Translations under genes and position numbers: made by a program
Notes under the pieces: model-generated
Databases searched by the model: none
Told to the model about the DNA's origin: nothing
What the model saw: the letters and a program-made list of their open reading frames with translations, nothing else
Assembly: GCF_900110255.1 (NCBI RefSeq)
Contig: NZ_FODD01000002.1
Coordinates: 62,001-126,000 of the forward strand
From: Actinacidiphila rubida
GTDB taxonomy: Bacteria; Actinomycetota; Actinomycetes; Streptomycetales; Streptomycetaceae
DNA length: 64,000 nt
Direction: 5' to 3'
Shown here: positions 33,668 through 41,549 of the stretch, piece by piece
How positions within the stretch are numbered: the first letter of the stretch is position 1
Layout of the letters: every line of letters starts with the position of its first letter

Positions 33668-34366
33668 TCACAGCAGGCCCAGGTCCTCGAGTTCCTGGTG
33701 GAGGTCGGCCCGGGGGTTGCCCTTCCCGCGTGGCGCGGACCCCTGACGCGCTCGGGGGCGCGGGCCGGAACCGCTCCGGCGGTTGCGCAGGAGCCATGCG
33801 CCGGCGACTCCGCCGGCCAGTCCGCCGAGGTGCGCGAGCCAGCTCACGCCGGGCGTCCCGGGGACGGCGACGGTCAGCATGTAGGCGAAGGACGCCGCCA
33901 TCACCAGGCCCACCAGGGTGTCGACGAGGTGCCGGTCGAAGAGCCCGCGGACGACCACGTAGCCGAAGTACCCGAAGATCAGACCGCTCGCGCCGACCGT
34001 GTCCAGGTCCCCGCGCTCGAAGAACCACACGGCCAGGCCGCTCGTCGTCGCCACCAGCAGGGTCAGGGCCAGGAAGCGCGCCACGCCCCGGTACGCGGCG
34101 AGGAAGCCGAAGACGAAGAGCGGGCCCGAGTTGGCCTCGATGTGTGCCCAACTCCAATGCAGGAGAGGGGCGGTGACGACGTCGGGGAGCCGCGCGGGGT
34201 CCCCCGACAGCAGCCCGTAGTCTTGGGAAAGGGCGTAACCGTCAGCCCAGTTGGCGCACTGGATGCCCCACACGATGGCGAGGAATCCGACCATGACGAA
34301 GAGGGCCTTACGGGCCTCCGCGATCATCTCCTCCGCACCGACCGGACCCGGCTCGGTTCTCTCCAC
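33668..34366 (-). CDS. Rhomboid family intramembrane serine protease
   Basis: A 232-residue membrane protein with about six helices. The catalytic Ser lies in VGASGLIFGYFGYVV (GxSG) and the catalytic His in SWLAHLGGLAGGVAGAWLL. The loop HWSWAHIEANSGPLFVFG corresponds to the rhomboid motif HxxxHxxxN with variation. Rhomboids cut membrane-anchored substrates within the lipid bilayer. The C-terminus is a basic cytoplasmic tail. GTG at 34366 was taken for its upstream GGGAGG; the internal ATG (MIAEARKALFV) is a possible alternative. Probably a single-gene unit. Confidence 0.9.
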   Translation of the reverse strand: MERTEPGPVGAEEMIAEARKALFVMVGFLAIVWGIQCANWADGYALSQDYGLLSGDPARLPDVVTAPLLHWSWAHIEANSGPLFVFGFLAAYRGVARFLALTLLVATTSGLAVWFFERGDLDTVGASGLIFGYFGYVVVRGLFDRHLVDTLVGLVMAASFAYMLTVAVPGTPGVSWLAHLGGLAGGVAGAWLLRNRRSGSGPRPRARQGSAPRGKGNPRADLHQELEDLGLL

Positions 34367-34545
34367 CCCTCTACCTCCCGCTTGGACCTCCCCCCGTGGT
34401 TCGTCGGCATCCTAGGGCACGGATCTGGCCGGGAATCGACCCTCGGCCGAGTCATGACGAGAGGCGGCGGCACGCCGTCACGCAGCGCTTCCGCGCGTCA
34501 GGCGCGCGCCGCGCGAAAAGGACGAGTTCAAGCCAGGGCGGACCG

Positions 34546-34562
34546 CCGGGCCGAGGCCCGGG
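34546..34562 (-). terminator. Short hairpin after the small conserved gene
   Basis: CCGGGCC-GAG-GCCCGG forms a compact six- to seven-pair hairpin directly behind the stop of the 69-residue gene on the minus strand. Confidence 0.55.
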
Positions 34563-34772
34563 TCAGGTCCAGAGGTCGGGGCCACCGCCGCGCCAGTCGA
34601 TCACCATGGGGTCGTCGAGACGTACCTCGTCGGGCTCGAGGCCCGCGCGGCGCAGGAACTCCACGACGTCGGCGGGCGAGTAGGCGACGCCCAGGATCTC
34701 GCTGCCCACCCGGACCCGTCGTCCCGCGCCCACGACCGGCTCGACCACCACACGCACCCGCGGCTGCTCCAT
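34563..34772 (-). CDS. Small conserved protein of unknown function
   Basis: A 69-residue protein beginning MEQPRVRVVVEPVVGAG, with VRVGSEILGVAYSPADVVEF and LRRAGLEPDEVRLDDPMVID in the body. It looks globular, a small beta-beta-helix fold. It shows strong coding bias and a G-rich ribosome site (GGGGG) before ATG 34772. I do not recognise a function. It is a single gene with a hairpin at its end. Confidence 0.75.
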   Translation of the reverse strand: MEQPRVRVVVEPVVGAGRRVRVGSEILGVAYSPADVVEFLRRAGLEPDEVRLDDPMVIDWRGGGPDLWT

Positions 34773-34871
34773 ACCCCCAGCCTGCCCCACATCGCCCCCG
34801 CCCGCAGCCGACTGCGGGCACCGGCGTCACGGCCTCAGGGACCCGCGCCCGTCCCACCGGGGCAGGCCGAA

Positions 34872-34896
34872 CCCGGCCGGACCCGATCCGGCCCGG
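34872..34896 (-). terminator. Terminator of the DhaK operon
   Basis: CCCGGCCGGA (34872-34881) and TCCGGCCCGG (34887-34896) pair at nine of ten positions around five bases, abutting the dhaK stop codon. A second hairpin (GCCCGCAG-CCGA-CTGCGGGC, about 34800-34819) lies further on. Confidence 0.7.
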
Positions 34897-35892
34897 TCAG
34901 AAGACGCGGATGGGGATCTCGGCGGGCGCGCCGAAGAGGTCGATCAGCTCGTCGTCCAGGCGCACCAGGGTGACCGACACCCCGGCCATGTCGAGGGAGG
35001 TGCAGTACTCCCCGACGTAGGAGCGGTGGACCTGGATGCCGAGGTCCGCGAGCTGCTTGTGGGCCAGGCCGTAGACGAGGTACAGCTCACCGATCGGCGT
35101 GCCGCCCAGGCCGTTCACCATCAGGGCGACCCGGTCGCCGGACGCGAACGGCAGGTCCTCGACGACGGCGGTGACCAGGTCCTTCACCATGTCCTTGGCC
35201 TGGCGCAGCTTCTCGCGGCGGCGGCCGGGCTCGCCGTGGATTCCGACGCCCATCTCGACCTCGTCGGCGGGCAGTTCGAACAGCGGGGAGCCCTTGGCCG
35301 GCGGGGTGCAGGCGGTCAGCGCCATGCCCATGGTGCGGGCGACGGAGTTGACCTTGGTGCCGATGCGGTGCACCTCGTCGAGGTCGGCGCCGCGCTCGGC
35401 GGCCGCGCCGACCGCCTTCATCACGAAGAAGTTGCCCGCGACGCCGCGGCGGCCCACGGTGTACGTCGAGTCCTCGACGGACACGTCGTCGTCGATGAAC
35501 AGGGTCCGCGCCTCGATGCCGTCGGCCTGTGCCAGCTCCTCGGCCATCTCGAAGGCCATCCGGTCACCGGTGTAGTTGTTCACCAGCAGCAGGACGCCCT
35601 TCGGGGAGGCCACCCGCTTCACCGTCTCGTAGACGAAGTCGGCGGGCGGCGCGGCGAACACGTCGCCGGGGCAGGCCGCGTCGAGCATGCCCTTGCCGAC
35701 GCTCATCACGTGGGCGGGTTCGTGCCCCGAGCCCGACCCCTGGACGATGGAGACCTTGGCCTCCTGCGGCGCGTCCGCCCGCATGATCAGGTTGTACTCG
35801 GGGACGTAGCGGAGCGTGTCGGGATTGGCCAGGGCCAGCCCTTCCAGCATCTCGGCGACGAAGTCCTTCGGGTCGTTGACGAACTTCTTCAT
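34897..35892 (-). CDS. dhaK: Dihydroxyacetone kinase subunit DhaK
   Basis: A 331-residue protein. The substrate-binding domain shows QGSGSGHEPAH, DVFAAPPADFVYE, VNNYTGDRMAFEMA and the covalent hemiaminal His219 in GVGIHGEPG. DhaK binds dihydroxyacetone or a related short ketose while DhaL supplies the phosphate. Ending VHRSYVGEYCTSLDMAGVSV is typical. It follows dhaL by 85 bases. No DhaM phosphotransferase gene is in the window, so the phosphate donor (ATP or PTS) is open. With the aldolase and HAD genes upstream, the operon should process a ketose. Confidence 0.93.
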   Translation of the reverse strand: MKKFVNDPKDFVAEMLEGLALANPDTLRYVPEYNLIMRADAPQEAKVSIVQGSGSGHEPAHVMSVGKGMLDAACPGDVFAAPPADFVYETVKRVASPKGVLLLVNNYTGDRMAFEMAEELAQADGIEARTLFIDDDVSVEDSTYTVGRRGVAGNFFVMKAVGAAAERGADLDEVHRIGTKVNSVARTMGMALTACTPPAKGSPLFELPADEVEMGVGIHGEPGRRREKLRQAKDMVKDLVTAVVEDLPFASGDRVALMVNGLGGTPIGELYLVYGLAHKQLADLGIQVHRSYVGEYCTSLDMAGVSVTLVRLDDELIDLFGAPAEIPIRVF

Positions 35893-35977
35893 GGCGTGGC
35901 TCCAGGTGGGTCGGTCGGGTGCGGAGAGGTGGCCCCGGGGACGCGGGGAACCCGGGCGGCGGCCGTCGCCGGCGCGG

Positions 35978-36649
35978 TCAGTCGCGGGCATCCCAGGTGT
36001 CGGCGATGCGTTCCGCCATCACGGCGACCGCCACGGCCCCGGGGTCCGGCGAGCCGATGCTGCGTTCGCCGGTGTAGCTCTGACGCCCCCGCATGGCCTG
36101 CATCGGCGTGGTGGCGTCGGCGGCGGCCCGCGCGCTCGTGGCGGCCACCCGGGCGACGTCAGCGGCTTCCGCCGCCCCGCCGTCCCCTCCCTCGCCGAGC
36201 CGCTGCTCCACCGCGTCGGTCATGGGGATCAGGGCGTCCAGCAGTGTCTTGTCGCCGATGTCGGACCGGCCGCGGGCCTTGATGCCCTCGGCCGCCGCAC
36301 GCAGCATCGCCACCGCGTCACGGCCGTTCAGCGCGGCCCAGTCGGGCTGGTCCTTGACGGCCGCCGCCGCGCGCAGGAACGCCGTCCCCCACAGCGGCCC
36401 GGACGTGCCGCCCACGCGCTTGGAGATGACCATCGCGACCCGCTTGAGGAAGTCCGAGGGGGTCGCGCGGTCGAAGGTGTCCCAGTCCGCGAGGACGATC
36501 TCGAAGCCCCGCGCGAGCGAGTACCCGAAGTCGCCGTCACCCGCGACGGCGTCCAGATCGCCGAACTGCTGCTCGTTGTCGACGGCCGTCCTCGCGATCG
36601 TCCGGACCACGAACTCCAGATCGCTTCCCTGCGTCGATGGCGATGACAT
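35978..36649 (-). CDS. dhaL: Dihydroxyacetone kinase subunit DhaL
   Basis: A 223-residue all-helical nucleotide-binding subunit. The metal/ADP motif is DLDAVAGDGDFGYSLARGF (GDGD at 37-40), with GGTSGPLWGTAFLRAA as the glycine-rich turn and MRGRQSYTGERSIGSPDPGA at the C-terminus, all diagnostic for DhaL. It carries ADP/ATP and transfers phosphate to the ketose on DhaK. It sits between the HAD gene (24 bases away) and dhaK. The DxD and GTSG residues are intact. Confidence 0.92.
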   Translation of the reverse strand: MSSPSTQGSDLEFVVRTIARTAVDNEQQFGDLDAVAGDGDFGYSLARGFEIVLADWDTFDRATPSDFLKRVAMVISKRVGGTSGPLWGTAFLRAAAAVKDQPDWAALNGRDAVAMLRAAAEGIKARGRSDIGDKTLLDALIPMTDAVEQRLGEGGDGGAAEAADVARVAATSARAAADATTPMQAMRGRQSYTGERSIGSPDPGAVAVAVMAERIADTWDARD

Positions 36650-36672
36650 GTCTCTCCCTCAGCGGCGTGACG

Positions 36673-37500
36673 TCAGTGCTGCTCCGTGCCCGGACCGCCG
36701 GGGCGCCCGGCCGCACCGGCCGCTCCGGACTCGAGGGCGCCCTGCAGGTGCCCCAGGCCGACGAACGGTCGCGGATCGAGTCCGAGCGGGTCGCTCAGGA
36801 CCTCCGTCACGATCTCCTGCGGCTCCGGGTCGCCCAGGGACGTGACCACCAGCGACGCCCCCGCGAAGTCCTCCTGCCCGGTGTAGGCGCTGACGGTGAC
36901 GACGCACGCCAGGCCGGCGGCCAGCGCCGCCAGCATCCCGTTGCGGCTGTCCTCGACCACCACGGTCGCGGCGGGGTCGAGGCCGAGCCGGTCGACGCAC
37001 AGCCGGTAGATGTCGGGCGCCGGCTTCTTGTGCTCCACGACGTCGCCGGCGAACACGTGGACCGCCGGTGCCAGACCGGGGCCGGCGGCCAGGTCGAGCA
37101 CGCTGCGCACGGAGCGTTCCGCGGAGGTGGAGGCCACCGCGAGGGTCCAGCCCGCCTCGTGGGCGTCGGCGATGATCCGCCGTACTCCGGGCCGGGGCGG
37201 GATGGTGCCGCTGCCGATGATCCCGGTGTAGATCTCGGTCTTGCGGCGGTGCCAGCGCGCCACCTCGTCGGCCAGCGCCGCGGGGTCGGAGGGGAGCCCG
37301 GCCTCCTTGACGAAGTCGGGGGTCAGCAGCGTCTTCATGCGCTCCTTGCCGCCGCCGACCTTGACCTTCTCGGCGTACTCGGCGTCCGACCACCGCACGG
37401 GCAGGCCGAACTCCTCGAAGGTCTGGTTGAAGGCCGGCAGGTGGCCGTAGCGCTCGGTGTCGGCGAGCACGCCGTCGCAGTCCAGGACGAGGGCGGGCAT
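36673..37500 (-). CDS. HAD-superfamily phosphatase (CbbY/Gph-like)
   Basis: A 275-residue HAD hydrolase. Motif I is VLDCDGVLADTE with the nucleophile Asp, motif II is VASTSAERSV, and motifs III/IV are HKKPAPDIYRLC with VVVEDSRNGMLAALAAG. The helical cap is of the CbbY/phosphoglycolate type. It dephosphorylates or isomerises a sugar phosphate. The start is three bases after the aldolase stop region, so the two are coupled. A Gly/Ala-rich C-terminal tail after residue about 250 is unusual. In this operon it may remove phosphate from the aldolase substrate or product to give a free ketose for DhaKL (inference). Confidence 0.88.
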   Translation of the reverse strand: MPALVLDCDGVLADTERYGHLPAFNQTFEEFGLPVRWSDAEYAEKVKVGGGKERMKTLLTPDFVKEAGLPSDPAALADEVARWHRRKTEIYTGIIGSGTIPPRPGVRRIIADAHEAGWTLAVASTSAERSVRSVLDLAAGPGLAPAVHVFAGDVVEHKKPAPDIYRLCVDRLGLDPAATVVVEDSRNGMLAALAAGLACVVTVSAYTGQEDFAGASLVVTSLGDPEPQEIVTEVLSDPLGLDPRPFVGLGHLQGALESGAAGAAGRPGGPGTEQH

Positions 37501-37503
37501 CGG

Positions 37504-38364
37504 TCAGGCCGCCCGGCCGGCGCTGCCGAACAGCGTCATGAGGGACCCGGCCATGTCGACGACGTCCTCGCGCACGGCCCGGAACAGGGACGGCGGGTCC
37601 CACTTCCCGCGTTCGTCCGCGATCCGCAGGAACGCGAGGTTGGACTTCATGTAGGTCTCCTTGAGAGCGGTCGAGATGTTGACCTTGGCGCACCCCCGGG
37701 AGATCAGCTCGCGGAACTGCTCGTCGGACATGCCGCTGCCACCGTGCAGCGCGATCGGCAGCGGATGGGCCGCCACGATGTCCGAGACGCGCTGGAAGTC
37801 CAGCACCGGCGCCTGCTTGTACGCCCCGTGGGCGTTGCCGATCGCCGGGGCGAAGACGTCCACCCGGGTGGTCCCGAGGAACTCCAGGACGACGTCGAGG
37901 CTCTGCCGCTGCGCCTCGGTGTCGGAGCCGACGCCGTCCTCCACGCCGGTGATGGACTCGATCTCGCCCTCGACGTGCGCTCCGTATCCGCGGGCCTCCG
38001 CGACGACCTCCACGGTCTGCCGCATGTTCTCCTCGACGGGCATCGTGGAGGCGTCGAACAGCACCGAGTTCCAGCCGCGGGCCAGGCACTCCGAGATGAC
38101 CTCGCGCTCGGGGCAGTGGTCCAGGTGCAGCGTGACGGGCACCTCGATCCCCGCGGTCATCGCGGTCCACATCGCGTGCAGCACGTCGCTGCCGATGGAC
38201 CGGACCGTCTTCACGGACGTCTGGACGATCAGCGGCGACGACTTCTCGACCGCGGCGGCCAGCACGGCCTCCAGCGTGAGGTCGTTCACGATGTTGATGG
38301 CGGGAACGCCGTACCGCTTCTCGAAGGCGTCGGACACGATCGTGCTGAGGGGTACAACAGGCAC
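37504..38364 (-). CDS. Class II ketose-bisphosphate aldolase (FbaA/KbaY-like)
   Basis: A 286-residue zinc aldolase. Motifs are VPAINIVNDLTLEAVLAAAV at the N-terminus, VTLHLDHCPE (catalytic Asp and zinc His), AHVEGEIESI (zinc Glu), AIGNAHGAYK (zinc His) and PIALHGGSGM (zinc His). These enzymes split fructose- or tagatose-1,6-bisphosphate, or ketose-1-phosphates, into dihydroxyacetone phosphate and an aldehyde. The context (HAD, DhaL, DhaK) suggests a dedicated sugar or polyol pathway, not glycolysis. GTG at 38364 has GGAGG four bases upstream. It is the first gene of the operon and divergent from kup. Confidence 0.9.
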   Translation of the reverse strand: MPVVPLSTIVSDAFEKRYGVPAINIVNDLTLEAVLAAAVEKSSPLIVQTSVKTVRSIGSDVLHAMWTAMTAGIEVPVTLHLDHCPEREVISECLARGWNSVLFDASTMPVEENMRQTVEVVAEARGYGAHVEGEIESITGVEDGVGSDTEAQRQSLDVVLEFLGTTRVDVFAPAIGNAHGAYKQAPVLDFQRVSDIVAAHPLPIALHGGSGMSDEQFRELISRGCAKVNISTALKETYMKSNLAFLRIADERGKWDPPSLFRAVREDVVDMAGSLMTLFGSAGRAA

Positions 38365-38604
38365 GGTGCCTCCAGTGCTCAGTCTCCCGTCCCATTGCAC
38401 GCCCCCGGTGCACGCCCCGCCACTCGGCCCGCCGGGCCCACCGGGCACGGAAGGCGGCCGCCGCTTCACGGAAAGTGACGAGGGCCGTCGCGCCGGCGGC
38501 CCGGCAGCGCGCCTTCGGCGGACCGTTCGCAGGCCACGGCGAGCACGCCCGGTAGTGTCCGGCACGAGACGCCAGGCATCCGGCCGGCGCCGAGGAGGAT
38601 CGCA

Positions 38605-40572
38605 GTGACCAATCGTCAGCACTCGCCCGGCCCTGACGACGCATCAGCACCGGGACCAGTGACGACGCACGGCGCCGGGCGCGACGCCGCGCGCCTGGCC
38701 GTGGTCGTCGGCGCTCTGGGCGTGGTCTTCGGCGACCTCGGCACCAGCCCGCTCTACACCCTCCAGACGGTGTTCAACCCGAACGATCCGCACCCGGTCC
38801 CGGTGAGCACGCAGAACGTGTACGGAGTGCTGTCGCTGGTGTTCTGGTCGGTGACGATCATCGTCTCGGTGACCTACGTGCTGCTGGCGATGCGCGCCGA
38901 CAACGACGGCGAGGGCGGCATCATGGCGCTGATCACCCTGCTGCGCCGGATGAACGGGCAGCAGGGACGGCGGGCCGCGGCCGTGCTGACCGGCCTGGGG
39001 ATCTTCGGCGCGGCGCTGTTCTTCGGCGACAGCATGATCACCCCGGCGATCTCGGTGCTGTCGGCGGTCGAAGGCATCAAGGTCGTGCAGCCGTCGCTGG
39101 AGAGCGCGGTCGTCCCCATCACGGCAGTGATCATCGTGCTGCTGTTCCTCGTGCAGCGCAGGGGCACCGCGGCGGTCGGCCGGCTGTTCGGGCCGGTGAT
39201 GATCGTCTGGTTCACGGCGATCGGGGCGTGCGGTGTGTCGGGCATCGCCGACCACCCCGGCATCCTGAAGGCCCTGTCGCCGACCTATGCGCTGGGGTTC
39301 CTGTTCGGCCACTTCGGCACGGCGTTCTTCTCCTTGGCCTCGGTCGTCCTGGCGGTCACCGGAGCCGAGGCGCTCTACGCCGACATGGGGCACTTCGGCC
39401 GCCGGTCGATCACGCGGGCCTGGGTGTTCGTCGTGTTCCCGGCGCTCGTGCTGAGCTACTTCGGCCAGGGCGCGCTGATCCTCAACGACCACCACAACGT
39501 CAGCAGCCCGTTCTTCCTGCTGGTCCCCGGCTGGGGACGGCTGCCGATGGTCCTGCTGGCCGCGGCCGCCACGGTGATCGCGTCCCAGGCGGTCATCACC
39601 GGCGCGTACTCGGTCGCCTCGCAGGCCGCGCAGCTCGGCTACCTGCCCAGGCTGCGGATCGCGCACACCTCGGAGTCGACGATCGGCCAGATCTACGTTC
39701 CCTGGATCAACTGGCTGCTGATGGTCTCCGTGCTGACCCTGATCTTCGCCTTCCGCAGCTCCGCGTCGCTGGCCTTCGCGTACGGCATGGCCGTCACCGC
39801 GACCATCACCATCACCACGCTGCTGTACTTCTACGTCGCGAGGGCGCGGTGGGGGACGCCGGTGTGGCTGGTCGTCGGCGGGGCGACGGTGCTGCTGGCG
39901 TTCGACCTGCTGTTCGTGGGGGCCAACCTCACCAAGCTCGTCCACGGCGCGTGGCTGCCGCTGCTGATCGGCCTCACCGCGTTCGCCATCATGACCACCT
40001 GGCAGCGCGGCCGGCACATCGTCACCGCGGAACGGGCCCGGCGCGAGGGCTCGTTGCGCGAGTTCGTCGACGAACTCCGCAACGACCGGCCGTCGGTGCT
40101 GCACGTCCCCGGCACGGCCGTCTTCCTCAACCGGGACAAGCGGACGACACCGCTGGCCATGCGGGCCAACGTCGAGCACAACCACGTCCGGCACGAGCAG
40201 ATCGTGATCCTGTCCATCGAGACCGAGCCCGTGCCGCGCGTCCCGGTCGAGGAGCGCATCGTCATCGACGACCTCGGCTACTCCGACGACGGCATCATCC
40301 ATGTCACGGGCCGTTTCGGGTACATGGAGACGCCGGACGTGCCCGGCACGCTGGCCCTGCTCGACCCCGCCAGGACCGAGGGCCCGCTGCAGCTGGACCA
40401 GGCGTCCTACTTCCTGTCGACGATCGAGCTCCGCCGCGGGAAGGCGCCGACGATGACGCCGTGGCGCACGAGGCTGTTCATCGCGACCTCCTACATCACC
40501 GCGGACGCCGCCGAGCACTTCGGGCTCCCCCGCGACCGCACCGTCATCATGGGCGCGCACATCGAGGTCTGA
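38605..40572 (+). CDS. kup: Kup-type potassium uptake permease
   Basis: A 655-residue transporter with about twelve helices. The signature GVVFGDLGTSPLYTLQTVF near residue 41 and RADNDGEGGIMALITLL are diagnostic of KUP/HAK/KT, as is FFGDSMITPAISVLSAVEG. The C-terminal hydrophilic domain of about 150 residues (VLHVPGTAVFLNRDK; VRHEQIVILSIE) is intact. It imports K+ by proton symport. GTG at 38605 follows GAGGAT. Upstream, 240 bases separate it from the divergent aldolase operon; I saw no c-di-AMP riboswitch there. Confidence 0.95.
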   Translation: MTNRQHSPGPDDASAPGPVTTHGAGRDAARLAVVVGALGVVFGDLGTSPLYTLQTVFNPNDPHPVPVSTQNVYGVLSLVFWSVTIIVSVTYVLLAMRADNDGEGGIMALITLLRRMNGQQGRRAAAVLTGLGIFGAALFFGDSMITPAISVLSAVEGIKVVQPSLESAVVPITAVIIVLLFLVQRRGTAAVGRLFGPVMIVWFTAIGACGVSGIADHPGILKALSPTYALGFLFGHFGTAFFSLASVVLAVTGAEALYADMGHFGRRSITRAWVFVVFPALVLSYFGQGALILNDHHNVSSPFFLLVPGWGRLPMVLLAAAATVIASQAVITGAYSVASQAAQLGYLPRLRIAHTSESTIGQIYVPWINWLLMVSVLTLIFAFRSSASLAFAYGMAVTATITITTLLYFYVARARWGTPVWLVVGGATVLLAFDLLFVGANLTKLVHGAWLPLLIGLTAFAIMTTWQRGRHIVTAERARREGSLREFVDELRNDRPSVLHVPGTAVFLNRDKRTTPLAMRANVEHNHVRHEQIVILSIETEPVPRVPVEERIVIDDLGYSDDGIIHVTGRFGYMETPDVPGTLALLDPARTEGPLQLDQASYFLSTIELRRGKAPTMTPWRTRLFIATSYITADAAEHFGLPRDRTVIMGAHIEV

Positions 40573-40598
40573 GCCCCGGCCGGATCGTCCGGCGGTGG

Positions 40599-41366
40599 TC
40601 AGCCGAGGAAGCCGCGCAGGAGTGCCGCGGTGGCTTCGAGATGCTCTTCGGTGGCGCGGCGGGCGGCCTCGGCGTCGCCCGCGAGGATCGCCTCGGCCAT
40701 CGCCCGGTGCTGCACGGCGGAGTGGTCGATGTTCCGCTCGAGTATGGGGATGGCGTCGAGCAGGTCGTTCAGGCGCAGCCGGGCCTCGGCGAGGCTCGCC
40801 ACCAGCGAGGGGGATCCGGTGAGTTCGGCGACGGCCAGGTGGAACCGGGTGTCGGACTGGCGGTAGCGGTCGGCGGGGACGGACTCCAGGTCCGCGAGGT
40901 GGCGCCGCAGGCCGCTGCGCTGGCTGTCGCTCAGCGTCCGGCGGGCCGCGGCCTCGGCGGCACCGGTCTCCAGGACGAGGCGGTAGGTGAGCGCGTCCTC
41001 GAGGTCGCCGCTGCCGAGGCCCTGCACGGCCTTGCGCAGGGCCCCGGGCTGCGGAGCGGGCTGCCGGTAGGTGACGAAGGTGCCGCCGTACCGCCCGCGC
41101 CGCGACTCCACGTACCCGGCCCGCTGGAGCGAGTGGAGGGCTTCGCGCAGGGTGTCCCGGCTGACGTTCAGGCGCCCGGCGAGGTCGCGTTCGGAAGGGA
41201 GCCGCTCGCCGTGGGCCACCAGTCCCAGCTTGATGACCTGCAGGACGCGTTCGACGGTCTCCTCGAAGGCGTTTCCCGCGCGCACCGGCCGGAACGCGGC
41301 CGAACCGAGCAGGCCGCCGGCCGCCTCGGGCTCTGGCCGCGCGCCGAGCGTGTCATCCGGGTCCAC
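40599..41366 (-). CDS. FadR-subfamily GntR transcriptional regulator
   Basis: A 255-residue regulator. The winged helix is GERLPSERDLAGRLNVSRDTLREALHSLQ (in part), with the wing GYVESRRGRYGGTFV. The all-helical FCD ligand domain follows (ALTYRLVLETGAAEAAARRT; DTRFHLAVAELTGSPSLV; HRAMAEAILAGDAEAA). FCD regulators sense small organic acids or related metabolites. It is divergent from the permease/ligase operon and should control it. GTG at 41366 was chosen; no ribosome site is seen, so leaderless translation is possible. The inverted repeat at 41453-41474 is a likely operator. Confidence 0.88.
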   Translation of the reverse strand: MDPDDTLGARPEPEAAGGLLGSAAFRPVRAGNAFEETVERVLQVIKLGLVAHGERLPSERDLAGRLNVSRDTLREALHSLQRAGYVESRRGRYGGTFVTYRQPAPQPGALRKAVQGLGSGDLEDALTYRLVLETGAAEAAARRTLSDSQRSGLRRHLADLESVPADRYRQSDTRFHLAVAELTGSPSLVASLAEARLRLNDLLDAIPILERNIDHSAVQHRAMAEAILAGDAEAARRATEEHLEATAALLRGFLG

Positions 41367-41411
41367 GGCGAAAGCGTAACCGCGGTGTAACCGGAACGGG
41401 TGACCGGACTC

Positions 41412-41440
41412 TTGACGCCCCGTCACCAGGCCGACACAGT
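41412..41440 (+). promoter_or_regulatory. Promoter candidate of the gamma-glutamylation operon
   Basis: TTGACG at 41412-41417 and CACAGT at 41435-41440, with a 17-base spacer, resemble the -35/-10 of housekeeping sigma promoters in Streptomyces. The start point would fall just before the inverted repeat at 41453. Confidence 0.45.
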
Positions 41441-41452
41441 GGCTCACACCGC

Positions 41453-41474
41453 AATGGACGTCCACTCGTCCATT
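41453..41474. promoter_or_regulatory. Inverted repeat, candidate operator for the FadR-type regulator
   Basis: AATGGACG-TCCACT-CGTCCATT has perfect eight-base arms and a six-base centre. It lies between the divergent regulator and permease genes, just after the promoter candidate, which suits repression by roadblock. Confidence 0.6.
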
Positions 41475-41549
41475 GATCGTCGAAGGGCCCCGCCGTCAGG
41501 GTGGGGCGCGCCGGGCTCCGGTCCACCTCTACCCACGGAGGGGTGCCCC

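Noticed and set aside
38365..38604. c-di-AMP (ydaO-type) riboswitch before kup
   Set aside because: I could not find the conserved ydaO motifs, and the 240 bases are shared with a divergent operon.
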